DNA from: CAMTWB01 sp037441775
Lineage (GTDB): Bacteria; Desulfobacterota; Syntrophia; Syntrophales; CAMTWB01
Assembly (NCBI GenBank): GCA_037441775.1
Contig: JBBIRO010000021.1
Coordinates: 1-47,787 of the forward strand
Length of the DNA stretch: 47,787 nucleotides
Reading direction: 5' to 3'
Positions 1-7,986 of the stretch are shown piece by piece. Position 1 is the stretch's first letter. Every line of letters starts with the position of its first letter. Position numbers and translations under genes: made by a program. The notes beneath the pieces were generated by a model. It was not told the DNA's origin. It ran no database searches and was given only the letters and a program-made list of their open reading frames with translations.

Positions 1-2
1 AA

Positions 3-386
3 CACCCTGTTCAATTCAGTGACCTGCGGCAGCGGTTCATCCATAATGTGATCCTTGGTTCTCTGCGGGTGGTGGAGGGCAAACTCACCAATACCGGTAC
101 TTATCCCCTGGCCGGCCTCAAGGTTAAGGGTGAGATCTGGGACGCGCAGGGCATGATTGTCGGTGAACGAGTCGCCTACTGCGGCAATATCTTAACGGAC
201 GATGAGCTGATGACTGTGACGGAGGATGATATTGTAAAAATTGCCGGCCGCGCTGAAGGAAGCGCGTTTATCAACGACAGGCTTTCTCCGGGGGGGGGAA
301 TTGCGTTTATGATTATCTTCGTTCGAGAAAATGCCGGGGCCGCAAAAACTATGGTTAGATTTGCCGGCGCAAAGAGGGCAAACTAG
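3..386 (+). CDS. DUF3426-type protein, C-terminal part (5' truncated by window edge)
   Basis: The frame is open from the first bases of the window, so this is the 3' end of a longer gene; the GTG at 48 is internal. The visible 127 residues show the DUF3426 pattern: a VVEGKLTN strand, then PLAGLKVKGEIWDAQG, a conserved GNILTDDEL stretch, and a G-rich turn before a final beta strand. In Desulfobacterota such domains usually follow an N-terminal zinc ribbon and one membrane helix, with the beta sandwich outside the cytoplasmic membrane; that part is outside the window. The molecular function is unknown. The gene converges on the radical SAM gene and ends before a strong hairpin. The family call is from recalled sequence pattern only. 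Confidence 0.75.
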   Translation, partial: HPVQFSDLRQRFIHNVILGSLRVVEGKLTNTGTYPLAGLKVKGEIWDAQGMIVGERVAYCGNILTDDELMTVTEDDIVKIAGRAEGSAFINDRLSPGGGIAFMIIFVRENAGAAKTMVRFAGAKRAN

Positions 387-422
387 GAACAGCCATTATC
401 CGCTTTGCTTGTTCATTTAAAA

Positions 423-456
423 GCCGCGGGGAAGGGGAACGTCCCCCTCCCCCGGC
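423..456. terminator. Bidirectional hairpin terminator between convergent genes
   Basis: A long GC-rich inverted repeat has arms at about 423-438 and 442-456 with a 3-base loop and two small interruptions. On the minus strand the hairpin is followed by TTTT, which suits termination of the radical SAM transcript; on the plus strand the following bases are only moderately T-rich. It lies in the 94-bp gap between two convergent genes. Confidence 0.7.
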
Positions 457-480
457 AGCTCTTTCCCTTCGTCCGTCAAA

Positions 481-2157
481 TCATCCGCCCAAAGCCTTCT
501 CGCACTCTTTTATCAAAAACTCCCGTTCCATCCCATGATCGATGATTTCCCAAGGGAGGACTTCCTGGTAGGGTTTTCGCCGGTAAACATAGTCATCCGG
601 ATTAAAGCCGCTTTGGCGTATCGCCTGGGGCCAGCGGCCTTTGAATTGATGTGCCGCCCGGAGAAGTTCCCCCGCTCGTCGATCACCCAGGGAAAGCACG
701 GCCTGGATGTAGTTCCAACGCGGCGGATCATGGATGATCTTCACTGTCGGGTCCCGTCGGAAGGCCTGCCCGATGACCTTCAGCTTCTGCTTCACCGCGG
801 TGATATCCTCAAGCGGCAGCCATTGGAAGGGGGTGGACGGTTTAGGGATAAACTGATTGATGCTGAGGGTTATTCTTCTGAACTTCTTGGTTTTGCCGGA
901 AAACTCCCCTGCCCAGAGCTTGATCCTTTCGGTAAGTTCTATTATTCCTCGAACATCATCCGCCGTCTCCGTGGGTAGGCCAATCATGAAATACAAGCGT
1001 ACATTAAGAATATCATGCTCGATCAAGAGCTCCACCGCCCGGCGGATCTCCCCTTCGGTTATTCCTTTCTTAATGACCTCCCGTAGGCGGTCGGTTGCCG
1101 CCTCTGGCGCCAGGGCAAGGGTTTCCAGACCACCGGCCTTCAGTTTTTGCAGAATATCGGCGCTTAGCCGGTCTATCCTTAGCGATCCTATCCCCAGTCG
1201 CCCGCCCTGTTCGAGGATATATTTGCAGATGGACGCCAATTCGGGGTGATCCGAAACAGCGGTGCCGATGAGTCCCAATTTCCCCTTATTCCTCACCCCC
1301 CGGGCCAGAAAATCCGCGATAATTCCTAGGGAACGGTATCGGACGGGACGGTACAGGTAGCCCGCCGCGCAGAAGCGACAACCCCGGCCGCAACCACGGT
1401 TTACTTCCAAGAGAAACATCTCGCCGAATTCCGCGTCGGCGGTTTCAATGCACTCTTCTGTCGGGTAGCGGTCGAGATCGGAAACGCGGCGTCTCCTGAT
1501 TCTTTGAGGCAAACCGGAATAAAGCGGAACTAAACGGTGAGTATTATCCCTCCGAGGCTCATAACAGGCGGGCGCATATACTCCTTCCACTTCCCTCTGG
1601 AGCGCAAGCAAAAGCTCCTCCCGAAAGGAAGTTTTTCGTAACTCCCGGTACCGATGGTAGAACTCCGGCAAGAGTTCCTCCCCCTCGCCAATGAAAAAAA
1701 GATCGAAAAAATCGGCCAGCGGCTCCGGGTTTAATGTTACCGCCACCCCGCCGCCCATAATCAGCGGCGCATCCCCCGATCGGCTCTGCCGCTCAAGGTC
1801 AATCCGGCCCATGCTGAGAATTTTGAGAATATTGAGATAATCCCCTTCAAAGGCCACGGAAAAGGCCAGAATATCGAAATCTCTGAGGGGACGCCGGGAT
1901 TCCAGGGAAACAAGGACTGAGTCTCGCCGGGAAAGTTCCTCTTCCTCCGGAGGGTCGGGCAAAAATACCCGGTCGCAAGAGGCGCCGGGCAGGCTGTTGA
2001 ACAGTTTATAGATGGTCTGGAACCCCAGATTGGACATTCCCGTCCGGTAGAGATTGGGATAGGCCAGACAGACTCTTACCTCTTCCGGGCCTGATCTTCT
2101 TACCAAACCCTTTTCTCGGGACAGGATCTCCCGGTATTTATCTTGCGGTAAGCTCAC
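481..2157 (-). CDS. Radical SAM protein with B12-binding-like N-terminus (TIGR03960-like)
   Basis: This 558-residue protein carries the radical SAM cluster motif CxxxCxxC at C256, C260 and C263, which binds the [4Fe-4S] cluster that cleaves S-adenosylmethionine. The preceding 200 residues resemble a cobalamin-binding fold (NLYRTGMSNLGFQ, then MGGGVAVTLNPEPLADF). The C-terminal LPWEIIDHG segment is typical of the TIGR03960 group of uncharacterised radical SAM proteins, but here the protein stops soon after it, without the cysteine-containing tail I recall in longer members. The substrate is unknown. The start is GTG (GTG-AGC) with no good ribosome binding site, because a repeat element begins 4 bases upstream. 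It follows ftsZ on the same strand about 200 bp away and may be outside the dcw transcript. Confidence 0.85.
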   Translation of the reverse strand: MSLPQDKYREILSREKGLVRRSGPEEVRVCLAYPNLYRTGMSNLGFQTIYKLFNSLPGASCDRVFLPDPPEEEELSRRDSVLVSLESRRPLRDFDILAFSVAFEGDYLNILKILSMGRIDLERQSRSGDAPLIMGGGVAVTLNPEPLADFFDLFFIGEGEELLPEFYHRYRELRKTSFREELLLALQREVEGVYAPACYEPRRDNTHRLVPLYSGLPQRIRRRRVSDLDRYPTEECIETADAEFGEMFLLEVNRGCGRGCRFCAAGYLYRPVRYRSLGIIADFLARGVRNKGKLGLIGTAVSDHPELASICKYILEQGGRLGIGSLRIDRLSADILQKLKAGGLETLALAPEAATDRLREVIKKGITEGEIRRAVELLIEHDILNVRLYFMIGLPTETADDVRGIIELTERIKLWAGEFSGKTKKFRRITLSINQFIPKPSTPFQWLPLEDITAVKQKLKVIGQAFRRDPTVKIIHDPPRWNYIQAVLSLGDRRAGELLRAAHQFKGRWPQAIRQSGFNPDDYVYRRKPYQEVLPWEIIDHGMEREFLIKECEKALGG

Positions 2158-2160
2158 AAT

Positions 2161-2315
2161 TGATGACTTCGTAAAAAGTCAAAAACGCCCCCTTTTCGTT
2201 GAGGGCAGAGTGTTGGGGTGAGGGTGATAATAGTTGCTATTCCAAACATTTATATCCCGCTTCCCTTTATCCCCTCCCCTGCGGGAGGGAAAATCGGACG
2301 GATACGAAGTTGTCA
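2161..2315. repeat. Short intergenic repeat, family 1, copy A
   Basis: This 155-bp element lies between ftsZ and the radical SAM gene. Its ends are imperfect inverted repeats: 13 bases from 2161 (TGATGACTTCGTA) against the complement of 2303-2315, with 11 of 13 matching. The left end is itself palindromic, GACTT then six bases then AAGTC. A central stretch at 2212-2246 matches 29 of 35 bases of the complement of 45629-45663 (copy D). The core holds a small hairpin, AATAG-TTG-CTATT, and a second CCCTCCC/GGGAGGG hairpin follows near 2273-2290. No plausible coding frame was seen. Confidence 0.8.
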
Positions 2316-2356
2316 CCTGCGACCAGGGCCAATGAGCCGGCCGGCAAAAACCAGCC

Positions 2357-3505
2357 TCAATCCGCCTGCCTGCGGAGAAAGGTTGGCCTTTCCAGATCCT
2401 TGTATAGATCATCATCAAAAAAATCCGCGCCTATTCCCCGCCCGTTTGCCGCCTCTTCGTTTCTCATGAAGGTGGGAATTGTCAGGTCCCCCCGCTTATA
2501 TCCCCCGACTACGGCCAGGGTAGGCATGGCCTGGATTTTTTCCTTGACGTTCTCAAAACCGGTGGCAATCACTGTTACCCGAATCTCATCGGTCAATTCG
2601 GGATCGACCGCCGTGCCAAAGATGATATTGGCTTCTTCATGGGTCTCAGCCTTAATCAGCGTCGATGCTTCGTTAATTTCATGGAGCGTCATGTTTGGCC
2701 CGCCGGTTATGTTGAGCAGCACACCACGGGCGCCCTGGATCGAATTATCTTCCAAAAGTGGTGATGATATTGCGTTTCTCGCCGCGGTCACCGCCCGGTC
2801 TTCGCCCGCGGCCACACCAGTGCCCATGAGAGCCAGCCCCATTTCGCTCATGACGCACTTAACGTCGGCAAAGTCCAGGTTAATCAAACCGGGAATGATC
2901 AGCAGATCGGAAATGCCCTTTACCGCTTGATAAAGGATATCATCAGTCATCTTGAAGGCTTCCAGGAGCGACACATCTCGCCCGGCCATGACTAAAAGGC
3001 GCTGGTTGGGAATGACGATGATCGTATCCACTACTTTTCGCAACTCGGCGATGCCGGCCTCGGCCTGCTGATTTCGCCTCTTGCCTTCGAAAATAAACGG
3101 CTTGGTAACGATGGCAATCGTAAGTGCGCCTGCTTCCTTGGCAATCTCCGCCACAATGGGGGCGCCGCCGGTGCCGGTGCCGCCGCCCTGTCCGACGGTG
3201 ATAAAAACCATATCAGTCCCCTCGATGTGGCTACGCAGAACGTCGCGGGATTCGATGGCGGCCCTTTTGCCCGTCTCGGGATTGGAGCCGGCTCCCAACC
3301 CTTTGGTTATATCGGCGCCCAATTGAACCTTGTTGACCGCACGCGAACTTCCCAGCGCTTGGGCATCGGTATTGGCAACAATAAAATCCACGCCCCGCAG
3401 GTTATATGAAATCATGGTATTGATTGCGTTGCCGCCTCCGCCGCCGATACCGATAACCTTGATTTTAGCGCCTCCACCTGATCCCGGATCTGCCAATTCA
3501 AACAT
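2357..3505 (-). CDS. ftsZ: Cell division protein FtsZ
   Basis: FtsZ is the tubulin-like GTPase that polymerises into the Z ring at mid-cell. The 382-residue product has the GTP-binding tubulin signature GGGTGTG at about residues 107-113, the NLDFADVK catalytic (T7) loop, and the C-terminal peptide PTFLRRQAD that binds FtsA and other partners. The linker before that peptide is short. The ATG at 3505 follows a GAGGGGG ribosome binding site; a TTG five codons upstream lies in that site and is not preferred. The gene is last in the dcw cluster, 21 bp after ftsA. Confidence 0.98.
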   Translation of the reverse strand: MFELADPGSGGGAKIKVIGIGGGGGNAINTMISYNLRGVDFIVANTDAQALGSSRAVNKVQLGADITKGLGAGSNPETGKRAAIESRDVLRSHIEGTDMVFITVGQGGGTGTGGAPIVAEIAKEAGALTIAIVTKPFIFEGKRRNQQAEAGIAELRKVVDTIIVIPNQRLLVMAGRDVSLLEAFKMTDDILYQAVKGISDLLIIPGLINLDFADVKCVMSEMGLALMGTGVAAGEDRAVTAARNAISSPLLEDNSIQGARGVLLNITGGPNMTLHEINEASTLIKAETHEEANIIFGTAVDPELTDEIRVTVIATGFENVKEKIQAMPTLAVVGGYKRGDLTIPTFMRNEEAANGRGIGADFFDDDLYKDLERPTFLRRQAD

Positions 3506-3526
3506 TACAATCCCCCTCAAGCTATA

Positions 3527-4744
3527 TTAAGAAAATCTCTTAAACCATTTCATTATATTGGCCAGGTACCTGGATTTGGCCCTGACAAAAACATCGCTTT
3601 TCATCGTCTGGCAACCATAGAGAATGAGACCCAGTGCGGTGGCATTTGATGGGTCGAGGGTTACCCCCAGGGCGGACGTGCCGGTCAGGGGGTAACCCTG
3701 CCGTGCCGGCATATTAAAGACCTTTTCGGCCAGTTCGGCGATTCCGCTGATCAGGGCAGTGCCACCGGTCAAGACAACTCCGGCCGCCAGAAGGTCATCG
3801 TAGCCGGCCTTAATTATCTCCTTGCCGGCCAGAGCAAGTATTTCCTGCACCCGGGGTTCCACAATCCTCACCAGGACATGCCGTGATACCTGCCTTGGAT
3901 CCCTGCCGCCGACACTGGGAACCTCGATCAGCTCATCACCGTCAATCAAGGGAAGATGGGCGCAGCCGTAGTTAATCTTGATTTTTTCCGCCTCGCTCAT
4001 GGGAGTTCTCAAGCCGGTGGCGATATCGCTCGTAACATACCTGCCCCCCAAGGGAAGGGTAGCGACATATTTGATGCTTCCCCTGCTGAAAATGGCAATG
4101 TCGGTGGTTTCTCCTCCAATATCGACAAGCCCCACTCCCAGGTCGCGCTCATCGTTACTCAGAACGGCTTCGCCGGTGGCCAGTTGCTGTAAAACTACGT
4201 CCACCACATCCAATCCCATCCGGGATGTCGCCCGGGTTAGATTCTGAAACGCCGCCACCGCACAGGTAATGATATAGGCGCGCACCTCCAGACGGACCCC
4301 GGTCATACCGATAGGATCGGAAATATCGTCCAGCCCGTCCACGGCAAAACTTTGCGGCAGACAATGCAGAATTTGCCGGTCTCTGGGAATGGCAATCGCC
4401 TTGGCCGCTTCAATTGCTCCCTGAACATCCTCATGACCGATGTCTTCTCCCCTGACGGCCCCGATGCCCTGGCTGTTCTGGCCCCGGATATGGTCGCCCG
4501 CAATGTTTACATGGACCGACCGGATACTTAAGCCCGAGGACTTCTCCGCCTCTTCCACCGCGCCTCTTATTGCCTCGATAGTACTTTCAATATTTATCAC
4601 TACTCCGCGTCGGCAGCCATCGGATGCGGCAATACCCATACCCAGTATCTCCACGCCATCAGCCGAGGGCTGCCCCACCATCGCGGAAACCTTGGTGCTG
4701 CCGATATCCAAAGCAACCAAATAATCTTTCCCTTTTTTGGCCAT
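3527..4744 (-). CDS. ftsA: Cell division protein FtsA
   Basis: FtsA is the actin-like ATPase that tethers FtsZ filaments to the inner membrane and recruits later division proteins. The 405-residue protein starts with the phosphate-1 loop DIGSTKVSAMVG, carries the phosphate-2 motif VDIGGETTDIAIF and the adenosine motif VLTGGTALISG, and ends in a short amphipathic segment rich in K, W and F (NIMKWFKRFS) that suits membrane binding. It precedes ftsZ directly and follows ftsQ by 37 bp, the standard ftsQ-ftsA-ftsZ order. Confidence 0.97.
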   Translation of the reverse strand: MAKKGKDYLVALDIGSTKVSAMVGQPSADGVEILGMGIAASDGCRRGVVINIESTIEAIRGAVEEAEKSSGLSIRSVHVNIAGDHIRGQNSQGIGAVRGEDIGHEDVQGAIEAAKAIAIPRDRQILHCLPQSFAVDGLDDISDPIGMTGVRLEVRAYIITCAVAAFQNLTRATSRMGLDVVDVVLQQLATGEAVLSNDERDLGVGLVDIGGETTDIAIFSRGSIKYVATLPLGGRYVTSDIATGLRTPMSEAEKIKINYGCAHLPLIDGDELIEVPSVGGRDPRQVSRHVLVRIVEPRVQEILALAGKEIIKAGYDDLLAAGVVLTGGTALISGIAELAEKVFNMPARQGYPLTGTSALGVTLDPSNATALGLILYGCQTMKSDVFVRAKSRYLANIMKWFKRFS

Positions 4745-4781
4745 TAATTAAGTCCCGCCTTTCTGGTTCCCTCTTTTCCTG

Positions 4782-5669
4782 TCAAGTCCTCAGGCCCCGC
4801 CGGGAATTGACCCGGAGTTTCGGGGGGCGAACTTCGAGCCATTCGACACTGGCTTTATCGGGGTCGCTTAAGTCAATTCGAAGAAATCCTTTCACCATCC
4901 CTTTTTTTGTCAGGTCCTGCCATACCTGCTTGAATCTATCCAGTTTCACGCTGTAATCATCAAAACCAAGGCCCAGAGAAATACCCTGCTCGATAAACAG
5001 GGTTACCCCGAGAACCTCACTCAAATGAATTTCCGCAAGATTGCCCAGGGCCAGCGGCTCAGCGCGATTGTTGTAAAGCGCAACCAGTTCCGTCAATTTT
5101 TTCAGGGACAGCCCGGAAACCTCCTCGACACGTTCCGACCAGCCATTGATTACAGGAAGATCGGAATGGTCACGATCAGTCAGTTCCTTGAAAATCAAGC
5201 CCCGGTCATCAACCAGAAAAAAGGAATCATCCCTCCTTAGCAGGGCCAAAGATATTCTTTCCACGATTTCAATCATGAGCTTGTCCGGCAGTACCCGGCT
5301 GACTGATACCTCCCTGACCCAGGGATTGGCCTGTATTTTTCTAACCGTGCCGTCAAGATTAACCGCAAATAAGTTTTGCGATAACCTGATCCCCGTCAAG
5401 CGATATATATCCTTCTCCGTCAGTTCATTCAACCCCCTTATTTCAATTCCCCTGATGGCAAGGGTGGGGGTGGCAAGAAGGCAGGCGAATCCATAAACCA
5501 ATAGAGACGCTAAACAAAAGACTGCCGCTACCAGCCCCAAGGCCTTGAAAATGTCCCCGGCTAGGTCTGGCAAATTACGTCTGATCCGGGCCAGTTTAGT
5601 TCTGTATCCGTAGCGAAGAGAGTATTTCAACTTTCCTCTCCCGTTATTACCACCTCTTCCTCCAGGCAT
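4782..5669 (-). CDS. ftsQ: Cell division protein FtsQ
   Basis: FtsQ is a single-pass inner membrane protein that links the cytoplasmic ring to the periplasmic FtsL-FtsB-FtsW-FtsI machinery. The protein has a basic cytoplasmic N-terminus, one transmembrane helix at about residues 42-66, a POTRA domain starting near IRGIEIRGLNELTEKD, and the FtsQ beta domain. The ATG at 5669 overlaps the end of murB by 43 bases and has a poorly placed ribosome binding site. A TTG at 5630 overlaps the murB stop (TTGA) and follows GGAGAGG, so it is a good alternative giving 282 residues. No ddl lies between murB and ftsQ, unlike in many related clusters. Confidence 0.93.
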   Translation of the reverse strand: MPGGRGGNNGRGKLKYSLRYGYRTKLARIRRNLPDLAGDIFKALGLVAAVFCLASLLVYGFACLLATPTLAIRGIEIRGLNELTEKDIYRLTGIRLSQNLFAVNLDGTVRKIQANPWVREVSVSRVLPDKLMIEIVERISLALLRRDDSFFLVDDRGLIFKELTDRDHSDLPVINGWSERVEEVSGLSLKKLTELVALYNNRAEPLALGNLAEIHLSEVLGVTLFIEQGISLGLGFDDYSVKLDRFKQVWQDLTKKGMVKGFLRIDLSDPDKASVEWLEVRPPKLRVNSRRGLRT

Positions 5670-6577
5670 ACTCCCGTGTCGGCCTGCACCCTTCTTTTTA
5701 TCTGGCCGATTAAGTCTATCACATCCAAAGCCTTCGCCTGACCCAGGTTAACGATGAAATTGCCATGTAACGGAGATACCTGAGCGTCACCGATCCGCCA
5801 GCCCTTCAAACCCAACCGGTCAATAATCCGACCGGCCGACTCCCCCGGGGGATTCTTGAAGATGGAACCGGCGCTTCGCTGGTTGAGGGGATGCCGTTGC
5901 CTTCTGTGCCGTAGATTTTGATTGACCTTCGCAATGATTTCTCCTTCCATTGCGTGCTTAAGGATAAATTCAGCCGCCAGAATTACCGATCCCGCCGGTA
6001 AACGCAGGTTCCGGTAAGAGAATGAAAGTTCCGGCCTTCCGAGGCTTTTTACAACCCCTTCCTCATCGATAATCGATATACTCACAACGCAATCCTTTAT
6101 TTCCCTGCCATAGGCGCCGGCATTCATCTTAAGGGCGCCGCCGACTGAGCCGGGAATGCCGGCGCAGAATTCCAGTCCGGTCAATCCGTTGTTGCAAGTC
6201 AGTTCGACCAGTTCTCCCAGGCCTGCGCCGGCTTCCGCCTGTATCAGGCGGTTTTCCCCCACCGCTGCCAATAGATGCAAGGCCGCCAGGTTTTTTAAGG
6301 ATACGACCACGCCCCGGAAGCCGCCGTCGCCAAAAATCACATTCGTTCCGTTCCCCAAGATAAAGAAGGGGATGGCCTGTTTACGAAAAAAATCGAGCAG
6401 GGAAGCAATCTCTTCCCTGTTGCGGGGATAAACCAGGGCATCCGCCGCCCCTCCAACCCCCATGGAGGTATGGTTTTTCAGTGGCTCGCCGAAAAGAACG
6501 GGACCGGTCATCAGCGATTCCAGAGATTCCCGCAGGACGCAATCCTCGCCGCCGGACGGCAGGCTTTTTTTCTCCAT
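5627..6577 (-). CDS. murB: UDP-N-acetylenolpyruvoylglucosamine reductase MurB
   Basis: MurB reduces UDP-GlcNAc-enolpyruvate to UDP-MurNAc with NADPH and FAD in the cytoplasm. The 316-residue protein shows the FAD-binding motif GNGTNVIF, the segment EFCAGIPGSVGGALKMNAGAYG, and the catalytic serine region SAGSIFKNP near the C-terminus. It starts at the ATG that shares one base with the murC stop codon (TAATG), which implies translational coupling, and ends by overlapping ftsQ. Confidence 0.97.
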   Translation of the reverse strand: MEKKSLPSGGEDCVLRESLESLMTGPVLFGEPLKNHTSMGVGGAADALVYPRNREEIASLLDFFRKQAIPFFILGNGTNVIFGDGGFRGVVVSLKNLAALHLLAAVGENRLIQAEAGAGLGELVELTCNNGLTGLEFCAGIPGSVGGALKMNAGAYGREIKDCVVSISIIDEEGVVKSLGRPELSFSYRNLRLPAGSVILAAEFILKHAMEGEIIAKVNQNLRHRRQRHPLNQRSAGSIFKNPPGESAGRIIDRLGLKGWRIGDAQVSPLHGNFIVNLGQAKALDVIDLIGQIKRRVQADTGVCLEEEVVITGEES

Positions 6578-7986
6578 TAGTTGAGGCCTCCGGCGGCGCG
6601 ACGAAGATACTCCTCGCCCGCCTTCCAGATACTCCCGGCGCCCAGGGTTATGATAACATCACCTGGCCGGGCCTGTTCGATTAGACGGTCAACGATGCGG
6701 TCAAGACCGCCGACATAGGCGACATTCTGGTGCCCGCAGCTACTGATGGCCTGCTGAAGCCGTTCACTATCAACCCCGGGCAAGGCAGATTCTCCGGCCG
6801 GATAGATGTCGGTCACGATGAGGCTGTCGGCGTCAGCAAAAGATGCGGCAAATTCCTGGAAAAGGGCGCTGGTGCGGCTGTAACGATGGGGCTGAAAAAC
6901 AACGAACTTCCTTCCTTCCCAGATATGCCGGGCCGCCGCCAAGGTTGCCCTGATCTCGGTGGGATGATGTCCATAATCATCCACGACCAGCACTCCGTTC
7001 ACTATGCCCTTCACCTCCAATCTCCTCTTAACGCCGCTGAAGCACGACAGGCCAGCGATGATCTGATCCAGAGGAAGATCTATCTCTAAAGAGATGACGA
7101 TTGCCGCCAAGGCATTATAGACGTTAAAGAGACCAGGGGCGTTTAGTTTTACCCGGCCTAAAAAATTGCCCCGCCGGCGGAGTGTAAAGAGGCTGGTGGC
7201 CCCCTGAAAAGAAATTTCCGTCGCTTTGAAGTCGGCCTCGGAATTGATGCCATAGGTAATAAATTTTCTTTTAATCGCCGGTATAATGGTGCGAATATTC
7301 TCATCATCGCTGCACAACACTGTTGAGCCGTAAAAAGGCACCCGGTTGGCGAAACTGATAAAGGCTTCTTTTATTTCGTCTAGGTTACGGTAATAATCCA
7401 CATGCTCTAAGTCGATATTGGTTATTACCGCCAGACAGGGAGAGAGTTTGAGAAATGACCCGTCGCTTTCGTCCGCTTCCGCAACGATGATTTCACCGTT
7501 GCCCAGCCTAGCATTACTGCCGATTGCCGCCAGTTTGCCGCCAATGACCATCGTTGGGTCAAGCCCTCCCTGGGCCAGTAGGCTGGCGATAATCGAGGTG
7601 GTGGTGGTTTTCCCGTGACTGCCGGAAACCGCGATAGAGAACTTCATTTTCATCAGTTCCGCCAGCATTTCCGCCCGGGGCACGACCGGAATCAATCGCT
7701 TATGAGCCTCTTCAACTTCCGGATTGTCTTGCCTGACTGCGGTTGAAGTGACAACAACATCGACATTATCAGCTACATGGAAAGCCTGATGACCGTAATA
7801 TACCCGAATCCCCAGCGCTGCCAAGCGCAGGGTGGTATCGGAGGAACTCAAGTCCGAACCGGTTACCAGGTACCCCAGGTTGTGCAACACCTCGGCAATG
7901 CCGCTCATGCCGATGCCGCCGATACCCACAAAATGGATACCCCTGACCTTGCGGCTCATCTGGTCTGTTAGTTTCTGCTGCTTCAT
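6577..7986 (-). CDS. murC: UDP-N-acetylmuramate-L-alanine ligase MurC
   Basis: MurC adds L-alanine to UDP-MurNAc with ATP, the first peptide-stem step. The protein has the N-terminal nucleotide-fold motif GIGGIGMSGIAEVL, the ATP-binding P-loop GSHGKTT at about residues 122-128, and the central DDYGHHPTEI motif. The ATG at 7986 is preferred (469 residues): it overlaps the murG stop as ATGA and has AAAAGGA five bases upstream. An ATG two codons earlier (7992) sits too close to that site. Confidence 0.97.
   Translation of the reverse strand: MKQQKLTDQMSRKVRGIHFVGIGGIGMSGIAEVLHNLGYLVTGSDLSSSDTTLRLAALGIRVYYGHQAFHVADNVDVVVTSTAVRQDNPEVEEAHKRLIPVVPRAEMLAELMKMKFSIAVSGSHGKTTTTSIIASLLAQGGLDPTMVIGGKLAAIGSNARLGNGEIIVAEADESDGSFLKLSPCLAVITNIDLEHVDYYRNLDEIKEAFISFANRVPFYGSTVLCSDDENIRTIIPAIKRKFITYGINSEADFKATEISFQGATSLFTLRRRGNFLGRVKLNAPGLFNVYNALAAIVISLEIDLPLDQIIAGLSCFSGVKRRLEVKGIVNGVLVVDDYGHHPTEIRATLAAARHIWEGRKFVVFQPHRYSRTSALFQEFAASFADADSLIVTDIYPAGESALPGVDSERLQQAISSCGHQNVAYVGGLDRIVDRLIEQARPGDVIITLGAGSIWKAGEEYLRRAAGGLN

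Noticed and set aside
400..490. A frameshift that might have removed the usual cysteine tail of the radical SAM protein
   Set aside because: I read the other frames after the stop codon and found no continuation resembling the tail, so truncation by frameshift is not supported.
2199..2930. A 243-codon open frame on the plus strand opposite ftsZ and repeat copy A
   Set aside because: It is serine-rich shadow coding opposite ftsZ, with no start signal and no family resemblance.
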